64,000 nt of DNA from AWTP1-13 sp963832445 (GTDB lineage: Bacteria; Pseudomonadota; Alphaproteobacteria; Rhizobiales; Hyphomicrobiaceae): NCBI GenBank assembly GCA_963832445.1, contig CAWHUM010000017.1, positions 62,001 to 126,000 of the forward strand, read 5' to 3'. The translations under genes and the position numbers were made by a program. The notes below the pieces were generated by a model. That model was given only the letters and a program-made list of their open reading frames with translations, was not told where the DNA came from and did not search any database. Positions 26,236-36,877 of this stretch are shown here, piece after piece (the stretch's first letter is position 1; each line of letters opens with the position of its first letter).

Positions 26236-26619
26236 TCACTCGTTGACGGCCTGGCCAAAACCGCGCGGCGTGCGGGTGAACACGGGCGGCGTGGGCTCGA
26301 CGCGCTCCTGTCGCACGTTCTCGGCTTCGCCCGACGGCAGCGGCTGCGCAGCGATGCCCGTCTCGATCACAAGATCAACGGGTCCGCCGGTCATGATCAG
26401 ATGCTCGACGTCGTCGCGGCGAATGAGAACGAGCCTGCGCTTGCTGTCGACGTTCGCTTGCTCCATGACGGAAAGCCGCGGCTCGGGACGCGCAGGCAAC
26501 AGCCACGCCAGGCTCAAACTGGTGTCGCCGGTCGTGTAGACGCGATAGGCCCACAGCGCCGCAACCGCCACAGCCACGAACACACCAAGGACAAAGAGCG
26601 GCCAAAGTAGCGAAGACAT
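26236..26619 (-). CDS. FliO/MopB-like protein
   Basis: 127 residues: one N-terminal membrane helix (LLWPLFVLGVFVAVAVAALWAY) followed by the FliO signature DSKRRLVLIRRDDVEHLIMTGGPVDLVIE, and a short disordered tail. FliO is a membrane component assisting assembly of the flagellar export gate. No flagellar genes are nearby; isolated FliO-like genes near dksA are, to my knowledge, common in Hyphomicrobiales. A stand-alone membrane role is possible. Confidence 0.75.
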   Translation of the reverse strand: MSSLLWPLFVLGVFVAVAVAALWAYRVYTTGDTSLSLAWLLPARPEPRLSVMEQANVDSKRRLVLIRRDDVEHLIMTGGPVDLVIETGIAAQPLPSGEAENVRQERVEPTPPVFTRTPRGFGQAVNE

Positions 26620-26979
26620 GAGCTAGGCACCCCTGCGAATCGTTGCGCCGACAGTGAGCTGTTTTCCTGTGCTCGCCAAGCGTGCGGCCTCCGCGCGACG
26701 CCAGAATCGCGAAGCGCGGTCGACCTGAGCTTGGCTCCAAGCGGCCTCCAGGCTGTCCCGCGCTCTTAGCGTCATTTTAACCCTAATGACGGCTTTCTTG
26801 AAGCGCCAACAAAAACCCGCAAATGCACGGGGTGCGCGCGGCGCCGGCACCGGTCCGCCACACGATCCCCGCAATGCATTCGCCCCAACAGATCTGGTTT
26901 GTACATGCGTCCAGACTACCGGTTTCGTCCCCAGGCACTGCAGGCTTCGCTTGCGCAGAATCAGCTAAGGTTCTGCGGC
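26620..26979. other. Divergent intergenic region between the FliO-like gene and cckA
   Basis: About 360 bases without a recognised gene. It must carry the cckA promoter. An AT-rich patch at about 26773-26788 (CATTTTAACCCTAATGAC) contains TTAACC, a half-site-like match to CtrA, but not a full TTAA-N7-TTAA site. Open frames entering cckA from 26899 do not look coding. Confidence 0.3.
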
Positions 26980-29496
<2,517 letters not shown>

Positions 29497-29540
29497 GCCA
29501 AACAACCGCTCGATTGTCAAAGAGCACGCGCCGTCCGCCC

Positions 29541-29688
29541 CGCGGGGGGTCTGCCCCCGCGAAAGGTGCGACGGGTACGCGGGCGCCGCATGGGCGACCC
29601 GGGGGCCGGTTGTCCTCCGGCCCCAGCAGGTCCGGCCGGACCTGCTCGAGGGCCCTTCTAGTGGGCCCTCCGGGACCTTGGGGGTCCC
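29541..29688. repeat. Array of five consecutive GC-rich hairpins
   Basis: Between cckA and recA. In order: stem CGCGGGGG/CCCCCGCG (29541-29561, 5-base loop); GGGGCCGG/CCGGCCCC (29602-29624); a perfect 22-bp palindrome with half AGCAGGTCCGG (29625-29646); GAGGGCCC/GGGCCCTC (29648-29670); GGGACC/GGTCCC (29672-29688). The stems do not share sequence, and four of five follow one another with almost no spacing. No long T-tract follows any of them. Purpose unknown: terminator cluster, structured RNA, or recombination/replication site. Confidence 0.65.
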
Positions 29689-29997
29689 CTGGGTTGCCTT
29701 GCGGCACCCGCGTTACGGCGGTTTCTGTCCCGGTACGCTCTTCGGCTTGCCGCTCCGCTCCATCGCTGGCGCTTCGCGGTTGCCATCCAGCCATTGGGCG
29801 GCCGACGATTTCCCGCCATTGCTGGCGCTTCCTCGTCAGCGGGTTTCCCGGGCCTCCTGGATCTCGGTCCTCCAACACGAGGGCCTACCTTCCAGGCGCC
29901 GATCGCTGCCACGCTGGGTGCTGGATCCGAGCGCCCCGTCGCAAGCAGCGACGGCGCAGTATGCGCACTGTTCTGGAGTGCGGGGATAAGGTCTGTC
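29689..29997. other. Intergenic sequence between hairpin array and repeat element
   Basis: About 310 bases, GC-rich. Short open frames on both strands are proline/arginine-rich with no domain similarity. No gene recognised; could belong to a transcript with the preceding hairpins. Confidence 0.3.
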
Positions 29998-30083
29998 GTA
30001 GGGTGCAATAGGCGTTAGCCGTATTGCACCGATGCCCGGACCGGTCATAACGGTGCAATGCGCTGCCGCTTATTGCACCCTAC
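29998..30083. repeat. Palindromic repeat element, copy 1 (GGTGCAAT family)
   Basis: Eighty-six bases built from four alternating motifs: GGTGCAATA (30002-30010), TATTGCACC (30022-30030), GGTGCAAT (30052-30059) and TATTGCACC (30071-30079). Outer arms GTAGGGTGCAATA/TATTGCACCCTAC pair perfectly. It can fold as two side-by-side hairpins or as one long nested stem. A second copy of the same plan lies at 63500-63580. The design fits a REP/BIME-like or other small non-autonomous repeat. Confidence 0.75.
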
Positions 30084-30112
30084 GGCCCCTGGCCACGGCA
30101 GTTGCACAGAGA

Positions 30113-30127
30113 GAACAAAACGTGTAC
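30113..30127 (+). promoter_or_regulatory. LexA (SOS) box upstream of recA
   Basis: GAAC-N7-GTAC (GAACAAAACGTGTAC), one mismatch from the alphaproteobacterial LexA consensus GAAC/GTTC-N7-GAAC/GTTC. It is 62 bases upstream of the recA start, the expected place for SOS control of recA. Confidence 0.65.
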
Positions 30128-30189
30128 ATTGTTGTCGGCGTGAGTTGCGTTTTGCCTCGCTCTGCAACTCGTGAAATAAGGGGTTTCCC

Positions 30190-31344
30190 ATGGAAAAGCC
30201 GCAGCTCCGTGTGGTCGAGGGGGGTAGCATGGACAAGCAAAAGGCGCTCGAGGCCGCGCTCGCCCAGATCGACAAGATGCACGGCAAGGGCTCGATCATG
30301 CGGCTGGGCGCCAACGACCGCGTCATGGACATCGAGGCCATCTCGACCGGCTCCCTCGGTCTGGATATCGCGCTCGGCATCGGCGGCCTGCCGCGCGGCC
30401 GCGTGATCGAGATCTACGGACCTGAATCCTCCGGCAAGACCACGCTGGCGCTGTCGGTGGTGTCCGAATCCCAGAAGAAGGGCGGTATCTGCGCCTTCGT
30501 CGACGCCGAGCATGCGCTCGATCCCGTCTATGCCAGGAAGCTCGGCGTCAAGGTCGAGGACCTCCTCATCTCACAGCCTGACGCCGGCGAGCAGGCCCTG
30601 GAGATCGCAGACACCCTGGTGCGGTCAGGCGCCATCGACGTGTTGGTGGTCGACTCGGTCGCCGCCCTCACGCCCAAAGCCGAGCTCGAAGGCGAGATGG
30701 GCGATATGCAGCCCGGCTCGCAGGCGCGCCTCATGAGCAAGGCGCTGCGCAAGCTTACCGCATCGATCTCCAAGTCCAAGTGCATGGTGGTCTTCATCAA
30801 CCAGATCCGCATGAAGATCGGCATCATGTTCGGCAACCCGGAGACCACCACCGGCGGCAACGCGCTGAAATTCTACGCGTCCGTGCGCCTCGACATCCGC
30901 CGCATCGGCCAGATCAAGGAGCGCGAGGAGGTGGTCGGCAACCAGACGCGCGTGAAGGTGGTCAAGAACAAGGTGGCGCCGCCCTTCAAGCAGGTCGAGT
31001 TCGACATCATGTATGGAGAGGGCATCTCCAAGACGGGCGAGCTGGTCGACCTCGGCGTCAAGGCCGGTATCGTCGAGAAGTCGGGCGCCTGGTTCTCCTA
31101 CAACGGCGAGCGCATCGGCCAGGGCCGCGAGAACACCAAGGCGTTCCTCAAGGAGCACCCCAAGCTCGCCACGGAGATCGAGAAGGCCATTCGCCAGAAC
31201 GCCGGCCTGATCGTCGACAAGATGCTGCAGGCCTCTCCCGAGGGCGAAGAAGCCAAGGACGCCGACGAAGGCCCCGACGAGTTCCTGGCCGACGAGCCCG
31301 ATACGGAGGCTGGCAGCAAGAAAACCGTTCGTGCCAAGCGGTGA
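30190..31344 (+). CDS. recA: Recombinase RecA
   Basis: 384 residues, the usual length for rhizobial RecA with its acidic C-terminal tail (EGEEAKDADEGPDEFLADE). Walker A GPESSGKT (77-84), Walker B region LVVDSVAALTPKAELEGEMGD with loop L1, and loop L2 FINQIRMKIGIMFGNPETTTGG are all intact. It coats ssDNA for recombination and stimulates LexA cleavage. Start at 30190 gives the typical N terminus (…LRVVEGGSMDKQKALEAAL); an internal ATG at 30229 is less likely. An AAGGGG site precedes the ATG, and a LexA box lies upstream. Confidence 0.98.
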   Translation: MEKPQLRVVEGGSMDKQKALEAALAQIDKMHGKGSIMRLGANDRVMDIEAISTGSLGLDIALGIGGLPRGRVIEIYGPESSGKTTLALSVVSESQKKGGICAFVDAEHALDPVYARKLGVKVEDLLISQPDAGEQALEIADTLVRSGAIDVLVVDSVAALTPKAELEGEMGDMQPGSQARLMSKALRKLTASISKSKCMVVFINQIRMKIGIMFGNPETTTGGNALKFYASVRLDIRRIGQIKEREEVVGNQTRVKVVKNKVAPPFKQVEFDIMYGEGISKTGELVDLGVKAGIVEKSGAWFSYNGERIGQGRENTKAFLKEHPKLATEIEKAIRQNAGLIVDKMLQASPEGEEAKDADEGPDEFLADEPDTEAGSKKTVRAKR

Positions 31345-31350
31345 GATTGG

Positions 31351-31375
31351 GTGTCAGACCCTGTGGGTCTGACAC
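31351..31375 (+). terminator. Hairpin after recA (TCAGACCC family)
   Basis: Perfect 11-bp stem GTGTCAGACCC / GGGTCTGACAC with loop TGT, starting 6 bases past the recA stop. No T-tract follows, so it is a weak intrinsic terminator at best. A shorter relative, TCAGACCC-GAA-GGGTCTGA, is at 31433-31451, and another at 62097-62119. Confidence 0.5.
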
Positions 31376-31432
31376 GATGGCAAGGTGCTAACGGTCTATC
31401 ACTGTGCCTGCATTGGGGTTGCAGCAATGGTA

Positions 31433-31451
31433 TCAGACCCGAAGGGTCTGA
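31433..31451. repeat. Second TCAGACCC hairpin
   Basis: 8-bp stem TCAGACCC/GGGTCTGA with loop GAA, about 115 bases before alaS. Same arm sequence as the recA hairpin, so this is a small repeat family rather than a one-off terminator. Confidence 0.5.
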
Positions 31452-31567
31452 CCACCTGGCTCAGCTGGGATGACAACTGGCATTCGCGTCGCTAGAAGAC
31501 TGGCGAGGCCGAAACTCCCGCGAACATAGCCGCTTGGGCCCATGCGGGGAGCCATGCGAGCACATTC

Positions 31568-34270
31568 ATGACGACCGTCAACCAGGTCAGGTCCACCTTC
31601 CTCGATTTCTTCGCCAGGAATGGCCACGAGGTCGTGCCGTCCTCGCCGCTGGTGCCGCGCAACGATCCGACCTTGATGTTCACCAGCGCCGGCATGGTGC
31701 AGTTCAAGAGCGTGTTCACGGGCCAGGAGAAGCGCCCATACACCCGCGCTGCCACCGCGCAGAAGTGCGTGCGCGCCGGCGGCAAGCACAACGATCTCGA
31801 CAACGTCGGCTACACCGCCCGGCATCACACCTTCTTCGAGATGCTCGGCAACTTCTCCTTCGGCGACTACTTCAAGGAGCGGGCGATCCCGCTGGCGTGG
31901 GAGCTGGTCACCAAGGTCTACGGCCTCGATGCCAAACGGCTGCTGATCACCATCTACCACACCGACGAGGACGCTTACCGCATCTGGAAGAAGGTGACGG
32001 GCTTCGCGGACGACAGGATCATCCGCATTGCCACGTCCGACAACTTCTGGTCGGCAGGCGACACTGGCCCTTGCGGTCCGTGCTCGGAGATCTTCTACGA
32101 CCACGGGTCCAAGATTGCGGGCGGCCCGCCGGGTTCGGCGGAAGCGGACGGCGACCGCTTTATCGAGATCTGGAACCTCGTGTTCATGCAATACGAGCAG
32201 CGGGAGCACGGCCTCCGCACAGATTTGCCTAAGCCGTCGATCGACACCGGCATGGGGCTGGAACGCATCTCGGCCGTCCTGCAGGGCGTGCACGACAACT
32301 ACGACATCGACCTGTTCCGGGCGCTGATCTCCGCCTCCGAGGCGGCCACCGGCGTTGCCGCCAAGGGCGAGCACAAGGCCTCGCACCGTGTCATCGCCGA
32401 CCATCTGCGGGCGTCGAGCTTCCTGATTGCCGAAGGCGTGCTGCCCTCCAATGTGGGCCGCGGCTATGTGCTCCGGCGCATCATGCGCCGCGCCATGCGG
32501 CATGCGCATCTGCTTGGTGCCAAGGAGCCGCTGATGTGGCGCCTGGTGCCGGCGCTGGTGCAGCAGATGGGCGAGACCTATCAGGAGCTGGTGCGCGGCC
32601 AGCCGCTCATCACCGAGACGCTGAAGCTCGAGGAGACGCGCTTCCGCAAGACGCTGGAGAAGGGCCTGGGACTACTGGGTGAGGCCAGCGGTAGCCTGAA
32701 GAAAGGCGATGTGCTCGCCGGAGACGTCGCTTTCAAGCTCTACGACACCTTCGGTTTTCCGCTCGATTTGACGCAGGACGCACTCAAACCGCGCGGCATC
32801 ACTGTCGACACCGATGCCTTCAATGCGGCTATGGACAAGCAGAAGGAGGAGGCGCGGAAGGCCTGGAAGGGCTCGGGTGAGGCGGCCGCGGAGGCCATCT
32901 GGTTTGAGGTCAAGGAGCGCGTGGGCGCAACAGAGTTCCTGGGGTACGAAACGACGACTGCTGAGGGCCGCATTGTTGCGCTCGTGAAGAATGGCAAAGA
33001 GGTCGAAGCAGCGAGCGCAGGTGAGAAATGCGAGGTCGTCGTCAACCAAACCCCATTCTATGGGGAGTCAGGAGGCCAAGTCGGCGACACCGGATATATG
33101 GCCGCCGACAGCTTGAGCGACGGCGACCATCCCATATTTCAAGTCGTCGACACCAAGAAGGTTGGCGACCTGATCGTGCACTACGGACAGGTCACGCAAG
33201 CTACACTGCGCAGAGGTGACAACGTCAAACTCGTCGTGAACCGCGCTCGGCGAGATCAAACCCGCGCCAACCACTCCGCCACCCATCTGCTGCACGAGGC
33301 GCTGCGCCAGGTGCTCGGCACCCACGTGGCGCAGAAGGGATCGCTGGTGGCGCCGGAGCGGCTGCGTTTCGATTTCTCCCACACCAAGCCGATGGCGGCA
33401 GACGAGATCGCGGCGGTGGAGGCGATGGCCAACGCCTTCGTGCTGCAGAACTCGGCCGTCGAGACGCGGCTGATGGCGCTGGAGGATGCCATCGAGTTGG
33501 GTGCCATGGCGCTGTTCGGCGAGAAGTACAGCGAGGAGGTGCGCGTCGTTTCCATGGGCGTCGGCGAGAGCGGCGTGAAGGCCAACAAGGCCTGGTCGGT
33601 GGAGCTGTGCGGTGGCACGCACGTGAGGCGCACTGGCGATATCGGCCTCGTCAAGATCGTGGGCGAGTTGGCGAGCGCGGCCGGCGTGCGCCGCATCGAG
33701 GCGCTGACCGCGGAGGGTGCGCGCGCCTATCTCGCGCAGCAGGATGCCCGCGTGCGCGAGCTGGCGGGCGCGCTGCGCACCCGGCCCGAAGATGTGGTCG
33801 ACCGCGTCAAGGCGCTGCTGGACGAGAGGAAACAGCTCGAGCGGCAGCTCACCGACGCCAAGCGCCAGATCGCGCTCGGCGGCGGTACGGCGTCCGCGCC
33901 CAACGGCAAGGGCGCCGACGGGGCTGCCGGTGCCATCCGCGCCGTCGGCGACATCAAGCTTTTGGCGCGCACGGTGCAGGGGCTCAACCCCAAGGACCTG
34001 CGCGGCCTCATCGACGACGGCAAGAAGCAGGTGGGCTCCGGCGTGGTCGCCATCGTCGGCGTCACCGAGGACGGCAAGGCCGGGCTCGCGGTTGGCGTCA
34101 CCGACGACCTCACCAAGCGCATCAGCGCGGTCGACCTGGTCAAGGCCGGCGCCGAGGCGCTGGGCGGCAAGGGTGGCGGCGGGCGGCCTGACATGGCGCA
34201 GGCCGGCGGGCCGGATGGGTCGAAGGCAGAGGCGGCGCTGGCGGCGATCGAGGCGCGTCTCGGGGCCTGA
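31568..34270 (+). CDS. alaS: Alanyl-tRNA synthetase
   Basis: 900 residues, normal for AlaS. Class II catalytic core at the N terminus (VRSTFLDFFARNGHEVVPSSPLVP, TSAGMVQFKSVF, ARHHTFFEMLGNFSFGDYFK), editing domain with zinc-binding HxxxH (SATHLLHEAL) and CGGTHVRRTGDIG, and C-Ala domain (EALGGKGGGGRPDMAQAGG). It charges tRNA-Ala in the cytosol and edits Ser/Gly mischarging. Follows recA as in many alphaproteobacteria. Confidence 0.98.
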   Translation: MTTVNQVRSTFLDFFARNGHEVVPSSPLVPRNDPTLMFTSAGMVQFKSVFTGQEKRPYTRAATAQKCVRAGGKHNDLDNVGYTARHHTFFEMLGNFSFGDYFKERAIPLAWELVTKVYGLDAKRLLITIYHTDEDAYRIWKKVTGFADDRIIRIATSDNFWSAGDTGPCGPCSEIFYDHGSKIAGGPPGSAEADGDRFIEIWNLVFMQYEQREHGLRTDLPKPSIDTGMGLERISAVLQGVHDNYDIDLFRALISASEAATGVAAKGEHKASHRVIADHLRASSFLIAEGVLPSNVGRGYVLRRIMRRAMRHAHLLGAKEPLMWRLVPALVQQMGETYQELVRGQPLITETLKLEETRFRKTLEKGLGLLGEASGSLKKGDVLAGDVAFKLYDTFGFPLDLTQDALKPRGITVDTDAFNAAMDKQKEEARKAWKGSGEAAAEAIWFEVKERVGATEFLGYETTTAEGRIVALVKNGKEVEAASAGEKCEVVVNQTPFYGESGGQVGDTGYMAADSLSDGDHPIFQVVDTKKVGDLIVHYGQVTQATLRRGDNVKLVVNRARRDQTRANHSATHLLHEALRQVLGTHVAQKGSLVAPERLRFDFSHTKPMAADEIAAVEAMANAFVLQNSAVETRLMALEDAIELGAMALFGEKYSEEVRVVSMGVGESGVKANKAWSVELCGGTHVRRTGDIGLVKIVGELASAAGVRRIEALTAEGARAYLAQQDARVRELAGALRTRPEDVVDRVKALLDERKQLERQLTDAKRQIALGGGTASAPNGKGADGAAGAIRAVGDIKLLARTVQGLNPKDLRGLIDDGKKQVGSGVVAIVGVTEDGKAGLAVGVTDDLTKRISAVDLVKAGAEALGGKGGGGRPDMAQAGGPDGSKAEAALAAIEARLGA

Positions 34271-34304
34271 CGGCAGCGTCGCCGGCGTACGAGGGAGCCT
34301 GAGC

Positions 34305-34724
34305 ATGAGGAGGTTGCCCGCTGCCGGCACGGTTGCGTCCGTTCTGGGAGCGGCAGTCTGCGCGCTGGTGCTGTCGGCAACCGCAGCGCTCGCGCAAGAC
34401 CTGTGCGGCCGCCCGCGCGAGGAACCCCAGGCGGTGTTCGAGCGCCTCACCAAGGGCGAAGGGCTGAAAGAGGATTTCCGCGACAAGAGCTACGTCGCCA
34501 TCAGCGACAAGGCCAAAGGAACCGTGTGGACCTTCACGGTGCCCGGGCACCCGGCGCATCCTTCGGTGGTCTGTCGCCGCCCCGTGCAGGATGGCGCCGA
34601 GCTGCGCTTGCAGACGCAAGTCCAATGCAATGCGGTCGAGGCCGAGTGCCAGAAGCTGGTGAAGGCCTTCCAGGAGCTGAACCAACGCATGCTGCAGGAG
34701 CTGCGGCGGCAGCAGGGCAAATAG
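34305..34724 (+). CDS. Hypothetical secreted protein
   Basis: 139 residues from ATG 34305, with GAGGGAG upstream. Signal peptide (MRRLPAAGTVASVLGAAVCALVLSATAALA, cleavage about residue 30). The mature 109 residues start QDLCGRPREEPQAVFERLTKGEGLKEDF and hold three more cysteines (VVCRRP, VQCNAV, AECQKL). Unknown family. It follows alaS by about 35 bases, but there is no functional link to translation visible. Confidence 0.65.
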   Translation: MRRLPAAGTVASVLGAAVCALVLSATAALAQDLCGRPREEPQAVFERLTKGEGLKEDFRDKSYVAISDKAKGTVWTFTVPGHPAHPSVVCRRPVQDGAELRLQTQVQCNAVEAECQKLVKAFQELNQRMLQELRRQQGK

Positions 34725-34784
34725 CGGCCTCGCACTCGGCTCATGCAGTGCCTGATATGTGGCTGTGCGGATGCCTAGCCGCGG

Positions 34785-35168
34785 CTAGCCGTAGGAGATG
34801 AATTCCAGCAGCGAGCCGTCGGGGTCGCGGAAATAGACGCTGGTGCCCGCATCGCGGGCACCATGCCGCCCGATTGGGCCAAGCTCGATTGCCACGCCGA
34901 GCTTTTGCAGATGCTCAACGGCGCCTTCGATGGGGCCGGGCCAAACGAAGCACAGGTCGCTGTTGCCTGGCTGAACCGGCATCCTCGCCACCGGTTTGGC
35001 ATCCACGCCAGGGCCGTGGCAGTTGAGCTGCGTGTCGCCGAAGCGGTAGGCCCAGCCGTTGCCGCGCCTGATCAGCTCGGCTCCCATGACGTCGCGATAG
35101 AACGCGTTGCTGCGCTCCCAGTCGGACACGTGGATCACGCAGTGGTCGAGGCGGACGCTCACGGTCAT
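34785..35168 (-). CDS. VOC-family (glyoxalase/bleomycin-resistance-like) protein
   Basis: 127 residues from ATG 35168 (an in-frame ATG at 35183 would overlap the upstream gene by 4 bases). Two beta-alpha-beta-beta-beta units: LDHCVIHVSDWERSNAFYRDVMGAELI at the start and YFRDPDGSLLEFISYG at the end, with His and Glu in the usual metal-ligand positions. Members are metal-dependent lyases, dioxygenases or drug-binding proteins; the substrate is not deducible. Lies just downstream of the GFA gene on the same strand. Confidence 0.82.
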   Translation of the reverse strand: MTVSVRLDHCVIHVSDWERSNAFYRDVMGAELIRRGNGWAYRFGDTQLNCHGPGVDAKPVARMPVQPGNSDLCFVWPGPIEGAVEHLQKLGVAIELGPIGRHGARDAGTSVYFRDPDGSLLEFISYG

Positions 35169-35179
35169 GTGCTCAGCCT

Positions 35180-35647
35180 TCAATCCGGTCGGTCGGGGTG
35201 CTGGCGGCTCTTGAGACGCGCCATCTCCGCGGCCGGCACGTCGTCCTCGGTGCGTGTGCCGGGCAGCGTCGCAAGGCTGCCCACGAAGGGCATGCGGCTC
35301 TCGATGCCGAACTGTTTCGCCGGCACGACCCGGGACGGGTCGTCGAGGCTGCCGAGCGAGATGGCGATGCGATCCCTGTCGACATAGCGGAAGAACAACG
35401 GCGTGCCGCAGTCGCGGCAGAAGCCGCGCTCGGCCGCCTCGGAGCTATGGAAGACGCCTGGGGTGCCTTTGAGCCAGGCAAAGTCTGCCAATGGCACGCC
35501 CGCCAGCGGCGCGAAGTAGCCGCCGAACGCCTTCTGGCACATGCGGCAGTGACACACGTGCGGGTTGATGGGCTCTGCGAACAGCGCGTAGCGTACGGCG
35601 CCGCATTGGCAGCCGCCTGTGTGGACAGGTGGGCGCGATCCAGGCAT
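35180..35647 (-). CDS. GFA-family (glutathione-dependent formaldehyde-activating-like) protein
   Basis: 155 residues. Zinc-binding cysteines: GGCQCGAVRY, HVCHCRMCQKAFGG and GFCRDCGTPLFFRY, the Mss4-like fold of the Gfa family (CENP-V/GFA domain). The family includes the S-hydroxymethylglutathione-forming Gfa, though most members have unknown function. It is followed closely by the VOC gene; the pair may be cotranscribed. Confidence 0.85.
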   Translation of the reverse strand: MPGSRPPVHTGGCQCGAVRYALFAEPINPHVCHCRMCQKAFGGYFAPLAGVPLADFAWLKGTPGVFHSSEAAERGFCRDCGTPLFFRYVDRDRIAISLGSLDDPSRVVPAKQFGIESRMPFVGSLATLPGTRTEDDVPAAEMARLKSRQHPDRPD

Positions 35648-35904
35648 GAAAATTGCTTCCTCTCGGTTGCGGTTTCGTCAGCACTAGCACGGCTTCGCCT
35701 GGCATTGGGCCTCGGCGCGTGCAGATGCAAGTCCAAGTACAACAAGGGAGCAGCGGGGTGTTTTCCCCCCGCGAGAACCGGACGATGCCCGATTGTGCGC
35801 ACTGTCGCAGGGGATCCAGGGAACGATTGCAAGGATGGCCGGGTTGAATTGCGCGCGCAGGGCGAGCTTCGATAGGCCCTGCGCAAAGCACCTTGGAGAC
35901 CTTC

Positions 35905-36162
35905 ATGTCGTTGCGCAATGTTCTGCGGGCCGCTGTGGGTCCGTTGGCAACGCTGGCCATATTTGCCGCCTGCGTCTTCCTGTTTGCCGATACCGAGAGC
36001 GGCAAGGTCGGCGCCTGGGTGATCCTGCCGTTCTTCTGGGGCGGCGCGATAGTGGCCGTGGGCATCCATCATCTCGCGCAGTTGCGCGATCCGCTCGCCC
36101 GCTATCTGGCGCGGCACAGGCCGCTCGCCGGCCCGCGTCCCGGGGCGGAGCTTCCTGGTTAG
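35905..36162 (+). CDS. Small two-helix membrane protein
   Basis: 85 residues from ATG 35905, with a GGAG 7 bases upstream. Two hydrophobic helices (about 10-28 and 37-56) separated by a short DTESGKVG loop, then a basic C terminus (LARYLARHRPLAGPRPG). No known family. Codon pattern and ribosome site support a real gene, but no context clue is available. Confidence 0.5.
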   Translation: MSLRNVLRAAVGPLATLAIFAACVFLFADTESGKVGAWVILPFFWGGAIVAVGIHHLAQLRDPLARYLARHRPLAGPRPGAELPG

Positions 36163-36207
36163 CGCGCGACGATCGGCGCGGTGCGGAGCGCCGAGCAGAC
36201 TCGTGCG

Positions 36208-36843
36208 CTACCGCTGCAACGAGTCGCGCTCGGCCATTTGCTTCGAAATCCGGCGCTGCCAGGTGAGCTTGACAAGGATCGCCTTATCCAAGCTGCCGTT
36301 CCACTCCACCGCGAGGCCATGCCGCTCGAGGCTCTCGACGATAGCCCTGCCGATCTGCACACCTGCAGTATCGTCTCCCACCAGGTCACCGTAGGCCAGG
36401 TAGAGGCTTCCGTATGCAACAGCACCTTCCGTCCCCTGAAAGTGAAAGAAGGTATAGCCGATCACCTTGGTTCCGGATTTCTCCGCCGCCTCTATCTCGT
36501 CTCCGATCTCGGCCCGTCCGCAGTTGTTGCAACACGCGAAGTTCTGCCGTGCCACGATCCCGCTCCGATTCAAGTCAGCGAAGGCTCCGTCGAGCCGGTC
36601 GCAGTCCGTGACCGCGGGCCAGTGGCGCTGCGCATCGAGCTGCGCGGCAAACGCCTTGTCGGTCTCGACCCCGGCAATGCGTCTGAGCAGGGCTGGCTCC
36701 AGCTGCTTGTCATCGAGACCGTCCCCGAAGCAATCGATGGCGGACTGCTCGACCTCGCAGGCGTCGAGAAAGCCGCCCGCAATCTGCTTGCGGATGTGCT
36801 GTCGCATCCCCTCGAGCAAGGAAGCGGAGCTAGCTTCTGTCAT
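36208..36843 (-). CDS. Conserved hypothetical protein (DUF6891-like)
   Basis: 211 residues, soluble. The recognisable segment is VARQNFACCNNCGRAEIGDEIE followed by GYTFFHFQGTEGAVAYGSLYLAYGD, which I associate with the DUF6891 family of unknown function. The CCxxC cluster might bind a metal. Its start is 35 bases downstream of the icd stop on the same strand, so the two could share a transcript. Confidence 0.65.
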   Translation of the reverse strand: MTEASSASLLEGMRQHIRKQIAGGFLDACEVEQSAIDCFGDGLDDKQLEPALLRRIAGVETDKAFAAQLDAQRHWPAVTDCDRLDGAFADLNRSGIVARQNFACCNNCGRAEIGDEIEAAEKSGTKVIGYTFFHFQGTEGAVAYGSLYLAYGDLVGDDTAGVQIGRAIVESLERHGLAVEWNGSLDKAILVKLTWQRRISKQMAERDSLQR

Positions 36844-36877
36844 GGGATGGGCCTCGATTTTGAAGGGAACCGCCTTC

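Noticed and set aside
26773..26788. CtrA box in front of cckA
   Set aside because: Only one TTAACC-like half is present; the second half at the right distance is missing.
29497..30189. CRISPR array or riboswitch in the cckA-recA gap
   Set aside because: The hairpins have unrelated sequences and no regular spacers, and no known aptamer core is visible.
35905..36162. Part of the GFA/VOC operon
   Set aside because: It is on the opposite strand and has its own ribosome site.
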